Below are positions 54,750 through 63,910 of a stretch of 64,000 nt of DNA, piece after piece. The notes below the pieces were generated by a model. The model searched no databases and had not been told where the DNA came from. It saw nothing but the letters and a program-made list of their open reading frames with translations. Source of the stretch: Cognatilysobacter terrigena. Lineage in GTDB: Bacteria > Pseudomonadota > Gammaproteobacteria > Xanthomonadales > Xanthomonadaceae. How positions within the stretch are numbered: the first letter of the stretch is position 1; every line of letters starts with the position of its first letter. Where the stretch lies: the NCBI RefSeq assembly GCF_004361065.1, contig NZ_SELT01000008.1:51875-115874 (forward strand), given 5' to 3'. A program made the translations under genes and the position numbers.

Positions 54750-57224
54750 ATGAGCATCGCCGCACCTTTCCTCGTCCTGCTGATCCTCGGCGGCGTGGCC
54801 GCCTACCACCGCATGCGCCTCGCGCCGTGGGTCGCGATGTCGGCCGTGGGCCTCGTCGCCTGCTGGCTGCTCAGCGCGAACCGCACGGCGACCATCGTCG
54901 CCACGGTGATCTTCGCGATCGTCGCAATTCCGCTCCTGATCGCTCCGCTGCGCCAGGCGCTGGTGACCAAGCCGCTGTTCGGCTTCTACAAGAAGATCCT
55001 GCCGCCGCTCTCGGAGACCGAGCGCGTCGCCCTGGAAGCCGGCACGGTGGGCTGGGAAGGCCAGCTGTTCTCCGGCAAGCCCGACTGGAACGTGCTGATG
55101 TCGCAGCCGAAGCCGACGCTGCGCGACGACGAGCAGGCCTTCCTCGACGGCCCGGTGGAAGAGCTGTGCCGCATGGTCGACGACTGGTCGATCACGCACG
55201 TGCACGCCGACCTGCAGCCGGAGCTGTGGGACTACATCAAGCGCAACAAGTTCTTCGGCATGATCGTGCCGAAGGAATACGGCGGCCTCGGCTTCACCGC
55301 GCTCGGCAACCACAAGGTGATCGAGAAGCTCGCGTCGATCTCGTCGGTGGTGAGCTCGACCGTCGGCGTGCCGAACTCGCTCGGGCCGGCCGAGCTGCTG
55401 ATGCACTACGGCACGCAGGAGCAGAAGGACTACTACCTGCCGCGCCTCGCCGACGGCCGCGAAGTGCCGTGCTTCGGCCTCACTGGCCCGTGGGCCGGTT
55501 CCGATGCGACGTCGATCCCCGACTACGGCATCGTGACGATGGGCGACTGGAACGGCGCGCGCGTCGTCGGCGTCAAGCTCACCTTCGACAAGCGCTACAT
55601 CACGCTCGCGCCGGTCGCGACGCTGATCGGCCTCGCCTTCCGCATGTACGACCCGGACAAGCTGCTGGGCGACAAGGAAGACATCGGCATCACCCTCGCG
55701 CTCCTGCCGCGCGATACCGCGGGCGTTGAAATTGGTCGCCGCGCGATGCCGCTCAACTCGCCGTTCCAGAACGGCCCGATCCGCGGCAAGGACGTCTTCA
55801 TCCCGCTCAGCCAGCTCATCGGCGGCGAGGCGTATGCGGGCAAGGGCTGGCAGATGCTGGTCGAGTGCCTGTCGATCGGCCGGTCGATCACCCTGCCCTC
55901 GACGGCCTCGGGCGGTTCGCGCATCGGTGCGCGCGTGACCGGTGCCTATGCGCGCATCCGCAAGCAGTTCGGCCTGTCGGTCGGCCGCTTCGAAGGCGTC
56001 GAGGAAGCACTCGCGCGCATCGGCGGCAACGCGTACACGATCACTGCGCTGGCCGAGGCGTCGGCTGCGGCGGTCGCACGCGGCGAGCTGCCGGCGGTGC
56101 CGTCGACGATCGCGAAGTACCACTGCACGGAGATGGGCCGCGAGCTCGTCAAGGACGCCATGGATATCCACGGCGGCAAGGGCATCATCCTCGGCCCGAA
56201 GAACTACCTCGGCCGTGCGTGGCAGGCGTCGCCGATCGGCATCACCGTCGAAGGCGCGAATATCATGACGCGCTCGCTGATGATCTTCGGCCAGGGCGCG
56301 ATCCTCTGCCATCCGTGGGTGCTGCAGGAGATGAAGGCCGCGAACAACCCGGATCGCGCGCAGGGCCTGCGCGACTTCGATTCGGCGCTGTTCGGCCACA
56401 TCGGCTTCGCGATCAGCAACGCGGTGCGTTCGCTGTGGTTCGGCATCACCGGCGCGACGATCGGTGCGGCGCCCGGCGACGACTACACCAAGCGCTACTT
56501 CCGCAAGCTCAATCGCTACTCGTCGGTGCTCGCGCTGATGGCGGACACCTCGATGCTGCTGCTCGGCGGCAAGCTGAAGTTCAAGGAGTCGCTCTCGGGC
56601 CGCCTCGGCGACGTGCTGAGCCAGCTCTACATCTCGAGCGCGATGCTGAAGCGCTATCACGACCAGGGCGCGCCGACGGCGGATCGTCCGATGCTCGCGT
56701 GGGCATTCCACAACTCGATGCACAAGCTCGAGCTCTCGCTCTCGGCCGCGTTGCGCAACTTCCCGGTGCGTCCGGTGGGTTGGCTGCTGTGGGCGCTGGT
56801 GTTCCCGTTCGGCCGCCGCGCGGTGGCGCCGAGCGATCGTCTGAGCCGCAAGGTCGCGTCGATCCTGATGACGCCGGGCGAGGCGCGCGATCGCATCGGT
56901 CGCGGCGCGTTCCTGACGCCGGGGCCGCACAACCCGGCCGGTCGCATCGACAGCTACCTGCCGGCCGTCGTCGCCGCGGAGCCGATCGAGCGCAAGTTCC
57001 AGAAGGCGCTCAAGGGTCACGAGGTCGAAGCGCACGACTTCGCGTCGCAGCTCACGCTCGCCGTCGAGCGCGGCTGGATCACCGCGGACGAGCGTCGCCA
57101 GCTCGAACAGCTGCGCGAGATGACGATCGACACGATCAGCGTCGACGACTTCGAGGCCTCCGAGCTGCGCTCGTCGGGTTACGCCGCCGTGGTGAATCCG
57201 GAAGGCCAGCGCGTCGCCGCCTGA
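54750..57224 (+). CDS. fadE: Long-form acyl-CoA dehydrogenase FadE
   Basis: An 824-residue acyl-CoA dehydrogenase that begins beta-oxidation with FAD. Two N-terminal helices (about 2-22 and 25-66) anchor it to the membrane; the catalytic core follows (PKEYGGLGFTALGNHKVIEK, CFGLTGPWAGSDATSIPD, and KDAMDIHGGKGIILGPKNY), then the DUF1974-type C-terminal region. This is the E. coli FadE architecture. GGAGCG lies before ATG 54750. It is divergent from the TetR regulator. Confidence 0.95.
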   Translation: MSIAAPFLVLLILGGVAAYHRMRLAPWVAMSAVGLVACWLLSANRTATIVATVIFAIVAIPLLIAPLRQALVTKPLFGFYKKILPPLSETERVALEAGTVGWEGQLFSGKPDWNVLMSQPKPTLRDDEQAFLDGPVEELCRMVDDWSITHVHADLQPELWDYIKRNKFFGMIVPKEYGGLGFTALGNHKVIEKLASISSVVSSTVGVPNSLGPAELLMHYGTQEQKDYYLPRLADGREVPCFGLTGPWAGSDATSIPDYGIVTMGDWNGARVVGVKLTFDKRYITLAPVATLIGLAFRMYDPDKLLGDKEDIGITLALLPRDTAGVEIGRRAMPLNSPFQNGPIRGKDVFIPLSQLIGGEAYAGKGWQMLVECLSIGRSITLPSTASGGSRIGARVTGAYARIRKQFGLSVGRFEGVEEALARIGGNAYTITALAEASAAAVARGELPAVPSTIAKYHCTEMGRELVKDAMDIHGGKGIILGPKNYLGRAWQASPIGITVEGANIMTRSLMIFGQGAILCHPWVLQEMKAANNPDRAQGLRDFDSALFGHIGFAISNAVRSLWFGITGATIGAAPGDDYTKRYFRKLNRYSSVLALMADTSMLLLGGKLKFKESLSGRLGDVLSQLYISSAMLKRYHDQGAPTADRPMLAWAFHNSMHKLELSLSAALRNFPVRPVGWLLWALVFPFGRRAVAPSDRLSRKVASILMTPGEARDRIGRGAFLTPGPHNPAGRIDSYLPAVVAAEPIERKFQKALKGHEVEAHDFASQLTLAVERGWITADERRQLEQLREMTIDTISVDDFEASELRSSGYAAVVNPEGQRVAA

Positions 57225-57244
57225 TGGCATCGGCATGTTGAATC

Positions 57245-57271
57245 ACGACGGCGGGCTCGACCCGCCGTCGT
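57245..57271 (+). terminator. Stem-loop after fadE
   Basis: ACGACGGCGGG and CCCGCCGTCGT form a perfect 11-bp stem with a 5-nt loop, 20 nt after the fadE stop. No T-tract follows, so readthrough into the thioesterase gene is likely. Confidence 0.5.
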
Positions 57272-57287
57272 CGTATCGGGAGTTCGC

Positions 57288-57758
57288 ATGAAGCTGCTCG
57301 ACCTGCACCGCCGCATGACACGCTGGCCGCTCGGCACGTGGATGTTCTCGCGCGCCGTCTGCTTCAAGGCGCCCTACTTCGCCAGCATCGCGCCGCGTAT
57401 CGACGCGCTCGATCCGGGCCGCTGCGTCGTCTCGTTCCGCCATCGACGCGCGGTGGCGAATCACATCGGCACGGTCCACGCGATCGCCCTATGCAATGCC
57501 GCCGAGCTTGCGGCTGGACTCGCCATCGAAGCCGGCCTGCCGCCGACGCTGCGGTGGATTCCGAAAGGCATGCAGGTCGAATACCTGCGCAAGGCGACCG
57601 GGCGCATGACCGCCACGGCGACCGTCCGCGGCATCGTCGACAGCCGGCGGACGGGCGACATCCCGGTGGTTGTCGAAGTGCGCGACCCGCAGAACGAGGT
57701 CGTGGTCCGCGCGGTGATCGGGATGTGGGTGTCGGCGCGACCGACGCGTGAGGCCTGA
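57288..57758 (+). CDS. DUF4442 hotdog-fold thioesterase-like protein
   Basis: A 156-residue single hotdog-fold protein resembling DUF4442/YiiD C-terminal domains: CVVSFRHRRAVANHIGTVHAIALCNAAELAAGLA and MQVEYLRKATGRMTATATV. The HIGT-N20-E arrangement fits the thioesterase active site. It follows fadE by 63 bp in the same direction, so it may hydrolyse acyl-CoAs released during fatty-acid oxidation. Substrate unknown. Confidence 0.85.
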   Translation: MKLLDLHRRMTRWPLGTWMFSRAVCFKAPYFASIAPRIDALDPGRCVVSFRHRRAVANHIGTVHAIALCNAAELAAGLAIEAGLPPTLRWIPKGMQVEYLRKATGRMTATATVRGIVDSRRTGDIPVVVEVRDPQNEVVVRAVIGMWVSARPTREA

Positions 57759-57761
57759 CGC

Positions 57762-58616
57762 TCAGCGCGTGGCGCGCAACGTCAGCCGCGAGATCTCCGG
57801 CGGTACGCCCAGGCGCATCGGCAGGATGCTGGTGCCGATGCCGGGCGACACGAACAGTTCGCGCCCGCCTTCCGCGTAGAAGCCGCGGATGTAGCGGTTC
57901 TCGGCCTTGCCCCACTTCGCCGGCTGGCCCACCAGCGGCAGCGATATCTGCCCACCATGCGTGTGACCCGCCAGTACGAGCGAGGCGCGCAGCGGAAGGT
58001 CGGGAAGGATCGCCGGGTTGTGCGTCATCGCGATCACGGGCGCGTCGTCATTGACGCCCGCAAACGCCTTGCGCACGTCGTGCTTCGCCGTCCACAGATC
58101 GCCGACACCCACGATCCACAGCGGGCAGCCGCGAATCGTCGTGCGTCGCGATTCGTCTTCGAGCACGACAACGCCAGCGGCTTCCAGCTCGCGTCGCACT
58201 TCCGGGCCGCCCTTCCACCAGTCGTGGTTGCCGAGCACCGCGTAGACCGGCTTGCGCGCGGTGAGTGCACGAAGGTGCGGCGCACTGACGGACGCGGGAA
58301 TGTACTTGCCGCCGAGCACGCTGAGGATCACGTAGTCGCCGGTCATGATGACGACGTCCGAATCGCTCGCGATGAGCCGATCCACCACGCGATCGAGGTT
58401 GCCCAGTCCGTTGTTCGGCGAGCCGGTGTGCACGTCGCTGATGTGGTCGATGCGCAGGCCTTCGCACGTGGCCGGCCAGTGCGGAATCGCGATCGTGTAG
58501 TCGCGCTCGACCAGCCGTCGCGGTTCGACGAACACGCCGTACGCGACGGCGGCGAATGCGAGCGCCACCCACGCGAAGAACAGGCGTCGCGCCCAATGCC
58601 GCCAACCCGGCCTCAT
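57762..58616 (-). CDS. Membrane-anchored metallophosphoesterase
   Basis: A 284-residue calcineurin-like phosphoesterase with one N-terminal helix (LFFAWVALAFAAVAYGVFV). The metal motifs are complete: DHISDVHTG, VIMTGDYV, VLGNHDWW, MTHNPAIL and AGHTHGGQ. It resembles the YkuE/LpxH2-like group found in cell-envelope functions. Its ATG overlaps the stop of the upstream transporter (ATGA). The substrate is unknown; UDP-diacylglucosamine or a phospholipid are possibilities. Confidence 0.88.
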   Translation of the reverse strand: MRPGWRHWARRLFFAWVALAFAAVAYGVFVEPRRLVERDYTIAIPHWPATCEGLRIDHISDVHTGSPNNGLGNLDRVVDRLIASDSDVVIMTGDYVILSVLGGKYIPASVSAPHLRALTARKPVYAVLGNHDWWKGGPEVRRELEAAGVVVLEDESRRTTIRGCPLWIVGVGDLWTAKHDVRKAFAGVNDDAPVIAMTHNPAILPDLPLRASLVLAGHTHGGQISLPLVGQPAKWGKAENRYIRGFYAEGGRELFVSPGIGTSILPMRLGVPPEISRLTLRATR

Positions 58617-59920
58617 GTGCGGCGCGACACCGGCGAATGCAGGTCACGCACCTTCGAGAGCCGCCAGCCGATCGCCGACGCGATCGCCGCCGCGGCCATG
58701 CCGATCGACGCGACGCCGCCGACCGTCGCGCCGAGGGTCTTCATGCCATTCATCGTGAGCGCCACCAGAAGGTCACCGAACCGCCACACCGCCGTATCGA
58801 CCGCGTTCTGGCCCTTGTAGCGTTCGCTGCGCGCGACCTGCGTGAACAGCGCATGGCGCGACGGCTCGGCGAGGCCGTAGCCCAGCGCTCGCGTCACGAT
58901 CGCCGCGAGCGCGACCGCGGGCATCGTCCCCACGATCGGCGCGTACGCATCCGGTGCGAACACGACCAGTGCGAGTGCGGCGGTCGCGATGCTCGCCCAC
59001 AGGATCAGCACGCGGCCGGCGCCGATCATCGGCATCAGCCACCACGTCACGCCGACCTGGAACACCATCGTGAGGACGTTCGATGCGAAGTCGACGGTGG
59101 CCGCGAACGCCGTTCGCGACTCGCTCGTCGCGAACGTCGCGCCGCTGTAGTCGGCCAAGAGTGCGTAGTTGATCGTGCCGATGCCGTCGGCAAGCACGAG
59201 CAGCAACGCCATGTTGCGCATGAAGGGGCTCGCGAACACCTGCTTCAGGCCGTCGAGCATGCCGCCGCCCAGCGGTGCGTCGTCATGCGTCTCCGGGCGC
59301 TCGTCGCGCGCCCAGCGGCCGAGCACGACCGAGCACGCCGTCGCGAGGGCAAGCAACGTTGCCGAGACGCCGAGTAGCGGCGCGATGCCGACCACGCCGA
59401 CGAGCGACTTCGTGATCGCCGGCCCCGCGAGCGCGCCCGCCGTGCCCGCGAAGCCGATCAACGGGAACAGTCGACGCGCCTGCACCGGCGACCAGATGTC
59501 CGACATGAACACCCAGAACACCGACACGACGAACAGGTTAAACACGCTCACCCAGACGAAGAACACGATGCCGAGGGTGCGGGCATCGAGCGTGTCCTGG
59601 TGGGCGAAGAACGGAATGAAGGCGAGCAGGCAGGCGACGAACACGCCGTACACCAACGGCACCATCACGCGGCGGCGCCAGCGCGAGACCAGCGCGGCGA
59701 ACAGTGGCGTGAGCGCGAGGGTGGCGATGAACGTCGCGAGGTAGAACCAGGGCAACTGCGTGGACCCGACCGCCGCCGACAGCTGCTCGCGCACCGGGCG
59801 GATCACGTAGTACGCGGTCAGCACGCAGAAGAAGTACGCGAGCGAGACCAGCAGCGCCGGCCATTCGCCGCGTCGCACGCGTCCCTGCTCGGCCGGGGAC
59901 TGCTCGGGATCCGCGCTCAT
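58613..59920 (-). CDS. ATP/ADP-carrier-like (NTP/NDP) membrane transporter
   Basis: A 435-residue protein with about 11-12 helices. The segment [21 protein letters not shown] near the N-terminus is characteristic of free-living relatives of the rickettsial/chlamydial Tlc ATP/ADP translocases, which form a branch of the MFS-like superfamily. Free-living members are not energy parasites and their substrate is unknown. ATG at 59920 (MSADPEQ) has GGAAG 8 nt upstream, preferred to 59947. It is coupled to the metallophosphoesterase. Confidence 0.82.
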   Translation of the reverse strand: MSADPEQSPAEQGRVRRGEWPALLVSLAYFFCVLTAYYVIRPVREQLSAAVGSTQLPWFYLATFIATLALTPLFAALVSRWRRRVMVPLVYGVFVACLLAFIPFFAHQDTLDARTLGIVFFVWVSVFNLFVVSVFWVFMSDIWSPVQARRLFPLIGFAGTAGALAGPAITKSLVGVVGIAPLLGVSATLLALATACSVVLGRWARDERPETHDDAPLGGGMLDGLKQVFASPFMRNMALLLVLADGIGTINYALLADYSGATFATSESRTAFAATVDFASNVLTMVFQVGVTWWLMPMIGAGRVLILWASIATAALALVVFAPDAYAPIVGTMPAVALAAIVTRALGYGLAEPSRHALFTQVARSERYKGQNAVDTAVWRFGDLLVALTMNGMKTLGATVGGVASIGMAAAAIASAIGWRLSKVRDLHSPVSRRT

Positions 59921-60014
59921 CGATGGCTTCCGGTCGGGGATGCGCACCGTACCGTTCGCACGGCCGCACCGCCACCCTGCCGTCTATGCTGGGTCTACGC
60001 ACGGGGAATTGGTC

Positions 60015-61610
60015 ATGTACGACTACGTCATCGTCGGCGCCGGCTCGGCCGGCTGCGTGCTCGCGAACCGGCTCAGCGAGGATCCGTCGGCGCGCGTGCT
60101 TCTGCTCGAAGCCGGCCCGCGCGACCGTCATCCCTTCATCCACATGCCGGCCGGCATCGCGAAACTCGTCAACGTGCGGCGTCTCAACTGGGACTACAGC
60201 ACCGAGCCCGAGCCGGCGTTGAACGGACGTCGCCTCTGGTGGCCGCGCGGCCGCGTGCTCGGTGGCTCCAGCTCGATCAATGCGATGTGCTACATCCGCG
60301 GCAACCCGGCCGATTACCACGACTGGGCCGCGAACGGCGCGAGCGGCTGGTCTTGGCGCGACGTCCTGCCCTACTTCCTGCGCAGCGAGCACAACACGCG
60401 CGGCGCGAGCGCGCTGCATGGCGACGCGGGTCCACTGCACGTCTCGGACCTCCGCCACGTCAATCCGCTGTCACAGGCCTTCATCGAGGCAGGCGCGCAA
60501 CACGGCCTGCCGCGTAACGATGATTTCAACGGCGCAACGCAGGCAGGCGTCGGCCTCTATCAGGTCACGCAGAAGGACGGCGCGCGCTGTTCGAGTGCGG
60601 TCGCGTACCTGCGCCCGGCGCTGCATCGCCCGAATCTCGAGGTCCGCACCGGTGCGCTGACCACGCGCGTGCTGTTCGATGGACGACGCGCGGCGGGCAT
60701 CGAATACGCGGTCGGTCGCAAGTTGCATCGCGTCCTAGCGTCCCGCGAAGTGCTGCTGTGCGGCGGCGCGATCAACTCACCGCAGCTGTTGATGCTGTCG
60801 GGCATCGGTGCCGCCGATGCGTTGCGCGCGCATGGCATCGACGTTCGCCACGACGCACCCGGCGTCGGCGCGAACCTGCAGGATCACCTCGACATCTGCA
60901 CGCTGCACGGCAGCCGCGTGCCGGTCACCTACGACCGCGCGAGCGACCTCCGCATCGCGTTCGACTACGTCCTCCGCGGTCGACGCGGCGCCGGCACGTC
61001 GAACATCGCGGAAGGCGGCGCGTTCATCCGCTCGCCGCTCGCACCCGATGCCCGCCCCGACATCCAGTTGCATTTCGTGCCCGCGCAACTCGACGACCAC
61101 GGCCGTCACCGTCTGCCGGGTGACGGTTACACCGTCCATGCCTGTTTCCTTCATCCGCGCAGTCGCGGTGCGATCACGCTGGCGTCGAGCGATGCATCGC
61201 AGCCGCCACGCATCCACGCGAACTACCTTTCGGACGACGAGGGCTTCGATCTTCGGATGATGGTCGAGTGCGCGAAGCTCTCGCGCGAACTGCTGATGCA
61301 GCGTGCGTTCGATGCGTATCGCGGCGCGCCGGTCATCCCGCGTCGAAACGATCTCGACGATGCCGGCCTCACCGATTTCATCCGGGCGAAGGCGGAGTCG
61401 GTGTATCACCCCGTAGGCACCTGTCGCATGGGCGACGATGACGAGGCGGTGGTCGACAGCGACCTGCGCGTGCGGGGCGTCGAAGGCCTTCGCGTTGTCG
61501 ACGCATCGGTGATGCCGCAGCTCATCAGCGGCAATACCAACGCGCCGACCATCATGATCGCGGAGCGTGCGGCCGACCTCATCCGTGGCATACCGCCGCT
61601 CGCGACGTAA
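60015..61610 (+). CDS. GMC family FAD-dependent oxidoreductase
   Basis: A 531-residue choline-dehydrogenase-like flavoenzyme. The FAD motif is [17 protein letters not shown] (4-20); the GMC signatures [15 protein letters not shown] and [16 protein letters not shown] and the C-terminal HPVGTCRMG and [17 protein letters not shown] with active-site His are present. It oxidises an alcohol; the substrate cannot be assigned. GGGGAA before ATG 60015 supports that start. No betaine-aldehyde dehydrogenase lies beside it, so choline is not specially favoured. Confidence 0.9.
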   Translation: MYDYVIVGAGSAGCVLANRLSEDPSARVLLLEAGPRDRHPFIHMPAGIAKLVNVRRLNWDYSTEPEPALNGRRLWWPRGRVLGGSSSINAMCYIRGNPADYHDWAANGASGWSWRDVLPYFLRSEHNTRGASALHGDAGPLHVSDLRHVNPLSQAFIEAGAQHGLPRNDDFNGATQAGVGLYQVTQKDGARCSSAVAYLRPALHRPNLEVRTGALTTRVLFDGRRAAGIEYAVGRKLHRVLASREVLLCGGAINSPQLLMLSGIGAADALRAHGIDVRHDAPGVGANLQDHLDICTLHGSRVPVTYDRASDLRIAFDYVLRGRRGAGTSNIAEGGAFIRSPLAPDARPDIQLHFVPAQLDDHGRHRLPGDGYTVHACFLHPRSRGAITLASSDASQPPRIHANYLSDDEGFDLRMMVECAKLSRELLMQRAFDAYRGAPVIPRRNDLDDAGLTDFIRAKAESVYHPVGTCRMGDDDEAVVDSDLRVRGVEGLRVVDASVMPQLISGNTNAPTIMIAERAADLIRGIPPLAT

Positions 61611-61656
61611 ACGATCTTTTTACATTCCGCTGACGGGTCGCGAACGTCTCGCGAAA

Positions 61657-61670
61657 TGAATATGCATTCA
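61657..61670. promoter_or_regulatory. Palindrome TGAAT-N4-ATTCA
   Basis: An inverted repeat TGAAT-ATGC-ATTCA lies 47 nt after the GMC gene, in an unusually AT-rich intergenic region of 218 bp. Its size fits a dimeric repressor site. No nearby regulator gene was found. Confidence 0.35.
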
Positions 61671-61746
61671 GTCGTCCATTCGACCTCGAGCATGAACGTC
61701 GCGCCTTGAAGCGGCTGGCGCTACGTCACTGTTTTCGAGGAAAAAC

Positions 61747-61806
61747 ATGAATCTGAATGTCTTTCCTCTGGCGTCACTTGATCACGACGCTATGATCGAC
61801 CAGTGA
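61747..61806 (+). CDS. Possible 19-residue small protein
   Basis: ATG at 61747 opens 19 codons (MNLNVFPLASLDHDAMIDQ) before TGA, preceded by GAGGA 6 nt upstream, a better ribosome binding site than most genes here. Base composition is AT-richer than its neighbours. It ends 22 nt before the serine hydrolase start, so it could be a leader peptide or a small independent protein. No homologue is recognised. Confidence 0.35.
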   Translation: MNLNVFPLASLDHDAMIDQ

Positions 61807-61828
61807 ACGTTTTGTGGAAGCCGAGCCC

Positions 61829-63175
61829 ATGATGCAGACCGCTATTCGCCTCCGCCGCCGTGGCCTCCACGTCGGTCTGCTCGCGTTCCTGCTGCCCGTT
61901 GCCCTCGGCAGCGGCGCCGGTGCGCAGACGCCTCCGCCGCGTTGGACGCCCACCGTCCCGACCGCGCCGGCGATGCCGCAGGTCGTGCACAACCCGCTGC
62001 CGATCGCGGCGGACTTCAACGTCGCGCAGATCGAGTCGCTCGCGCAGTCGCTCGTCGCCGACCAGAAGGTGCCGGGCCTCGCGATGGCGATCGTGCACAA
62101 GGGCCAGATCGTCAGCGTGCGCGGTTACGGCATCACCGACATGTCGGCGGCCGAGCCGGTCGACGCGCACACCGTGTTCCGTCTCGCGTCGCTATCGAAA
62201 GCGTTCGCGGGCACGCTCACCGGCATGCTCGTGCAGGACGGCTCGCTGCGTTGGGACAACAAGGTCACGCAGTACCTGCCGAACTTCCAGCTCAGCGATC
62301 CGAACGCGACGCAGATGGTGACCGTCGCGAACGTGGTGAGCCAGAGCGTCGGCCTGCCGCGCAATTCGCTGGATCGCGACCTCGAGTCGTACGTCCCCTA
62401 TTCGACGCTGACGCAGCGCCTGGCGAACGTGCCGCTCGCGTGCGCGCCGGGCACCTGCTACGGCTACCAGAACGTCGCCTTCAGCCTGATCGGCGACGTG
62501 GTGTTCGCCGCGACCGGTCAGTTCTATGGTCAGGAAGTGCAGCGCCGCATCTTCAAGCCGCTCGGCATGAACGACGCGAGCGTCGGCATGGAAGGCCTGG
62601 AGTCGAGCCCGCGCTGGGCGCATCCGCACGTGCGCGGTCGCGGCGGCTGGGTGTCGGTGATGCCGAAGACGCCGTACTACCAGGTGCTGCCGGCCGCGGG
62701 CGTCAACGCCAGCGCGACCGACATGGCGCAGTGGCTGATCGCGCACACGGGTTACCGCCCGGACGTACTGCCGCCGTCGCTGCTCGCGACGCTGCACACG
62801 CCGCGCGTCGACACGCCCGGCGAGATGCGCGCATCGGCGTGGCGCCGCGAGCGCCTCACGTCGGCCGGCTATGGCATCGGCTGGCGCGTGTACAACTACG
62901 CCGGCAACACGCTGGTCTTCCACGGCGGCGCCGTGCAGGGCTACCGCGGCGCGGTGGCGATGCTGCCGGACCGCGACTTCGGCGTGGCCCTGCTCTGGAA
63001 CAGCGAGAGCTCGCTGCCGTCGGCACTCGTGCCCACCATCCTCGATCGCGCGCTCGGTATTCCGGGCAGCCGCTGGATGAAGGAAGACTTCGATGAGCCG
63101 ACGCAGTTCGTGCAGAACGACGAAGACGGCCAGCCGGGTACGAGCGCGGCGAAGTCGACTGCGGCTCCGCACTGA
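61829..63175 (+). CDS. Serine hydrolase (class C beta-lactamase / EstB family)
   Basis: A 448-residue exported serine hydrolase. The signal peptide ends GAGAQ near residue 33. The nucleophile and base are Ser121 and Lys124 in ASLSKAF; the Y-x-N motif is YGYQNVAFSLIGDVVF and the third motif is HGGAVQGYRG. The family includes beta-lactamases, DD-peptidases and esterases; the HxG in place of KTG favours esterase/peptidase activity. The long Pro-rich spacer (35-60) and acidic tail are unusual. ATG at 61829 is preferred to the GTG at 61814. Confidence 0.9.
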   Translation: MMQTAIRLRRRGLHVGLLAFLLPVALGSGAGAQTPPPRWTPTVPTAPAMPQVVHNPLPIAADFNVAQIESLAQSLVADQKVPGLAMAIVHKGQIVSVRGYGITDMSAAEPVDAHTVFRLASLSKAFAGTLTGMLVQDGSLRWDNKVTQYLPNFQLSDPNATQMVTVANVVSQSVGLPRNSLDRDLESYVPYSTLTQRLANVPLACAPGTCYGYQNVAFSLIGDVVFAATGQFYGQEVQRRIFKPLGMNDASVGMEGLESSPRWAHPHVRGRGGWVSVMPKTPYYQVLPAAGVNASATDMAQWLIAHTGYRPDVLPPSLLATLHTPRVDTPGEMRASAWRRERLTSAGYGIGWRVYNYAGNTLVFHGGAVQGYRGAVAMLPDRDFGVALLWNSESSLPSALVPTILDRALGIPGSRWMKEDFDEPTQFVQNDEDGQPGTSAAKSTAAPH

Positions 63176-63198
63176 TCGGGCCAAACGGGTGAGCAAAG

Positions 63199-63225
63199 AC
63201 GGTCGGCGAATGCCGGCCGTTTTTG
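63199..63225 (+). terminator. Rho-independent terminator of the serine hydrolase gene
   Basis: ACGGTCGGC and GCCGGCCGT pair (with one G-T wobble) around a GAAT loop, followed by TTTTTG. Confidence 0.88.
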
Positions 63226-63837
63226 TTTGGGCGTTTGGGTTGCGTCGGTCGGGGACACGGGGGCTGCCGACCATCTGCATCGACATCGCGTGCCGATAGG
63301 TCCGACGCCCGTATCGAAACGCGCGGCGACCGGGCTGACGCTTCTGTGCGGGCAGCACCGACCTATCCGGCTCTAGCGCTGTCGACTACCTGCGTGCCTT
63401 GTCCGGACAGCGCATCGCAGAAATGCGCGCACCACTCAGGCCGTCCCCACGCATCGCTCTGCCGTCTGCCGAAAGCGGCGTTGGCGGTCGCGTCAGTTGG
63501 CCGCGGCGTGCGACGCGCACGGGCTCCGACGTAGACGGGTATGCGACCCGCAAGCACGATCGGTGCGAGGCATCCGACGGCCGATGCAGTCCGGCGCTCA
63601 TCGCGACGACGCCTTAGTCGGCGAGTTGGCGGCCCGGCACCGGCGCGTCATTGCCGCCGCGGCTGCGGCATACCTTGCGCCGACCAAACACCCACAGCGA
63701 CCGGACGTGCGCGCACACCACACTCTGGCGGAGCGGCACCGTAGCGATCACGCATCGTGACGCCGAGGCGTAACGAGCAGCCGGCCGCTTCGTGCGCTCG
63801 TCGCGGTGAGCACGCCCGGACGCGCTGAGGATCGCCC
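63226..63837. other. Intergenic region without a recognisable gene
   Basis: About 610 bp hold only short overlapping frames with low-complexity Arg/Ala translations and no ribosome binding sites. No tRNA-like cloverleaf was seen. An inverted repeat GATAGGTC (63295-63302) / GACCTATC (63360-63367) could fold, and a GGTCGG...CCGACC pairing lies near 63246-63272. The stretch could carry a small RNA or a degraded gene. Confidence 0.5.
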
Positions 63838-63875
63838 AAAAAAAACTCTCCCCCGCCTGGGCTGCGGGAGAGAGT
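63838..63875 (-). terminator. Rho-independent terminator of the gene entering from the right
   Basis: On the minus strand ACTCTCTCCCGC and GCGGGGGAGAGT form a 12-bp stem (one T-G wobble) with a 7-nt loop, followed by eight Ts. Confidence 0.92.
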
Positions 63876-63910
63876 CGGTTTGTCGCGGTAATCGGGTGTT
63901 TCTTTTTTTC

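Noticed and set aside
54639..57236. 865-codon minus-strand open frame opposite fadE
   Set aside because: Low-complexity Arg/Ala/Asp/His translation opposite a complete acyl-CoA dehydrogenase.
63223..63760. Several ORFs of 67-103 codons in the final intergenic region
   Set aside because: Overlapping frames on both strands with random-looking Arg/Ala-rich translations and no ribosome binding sites.
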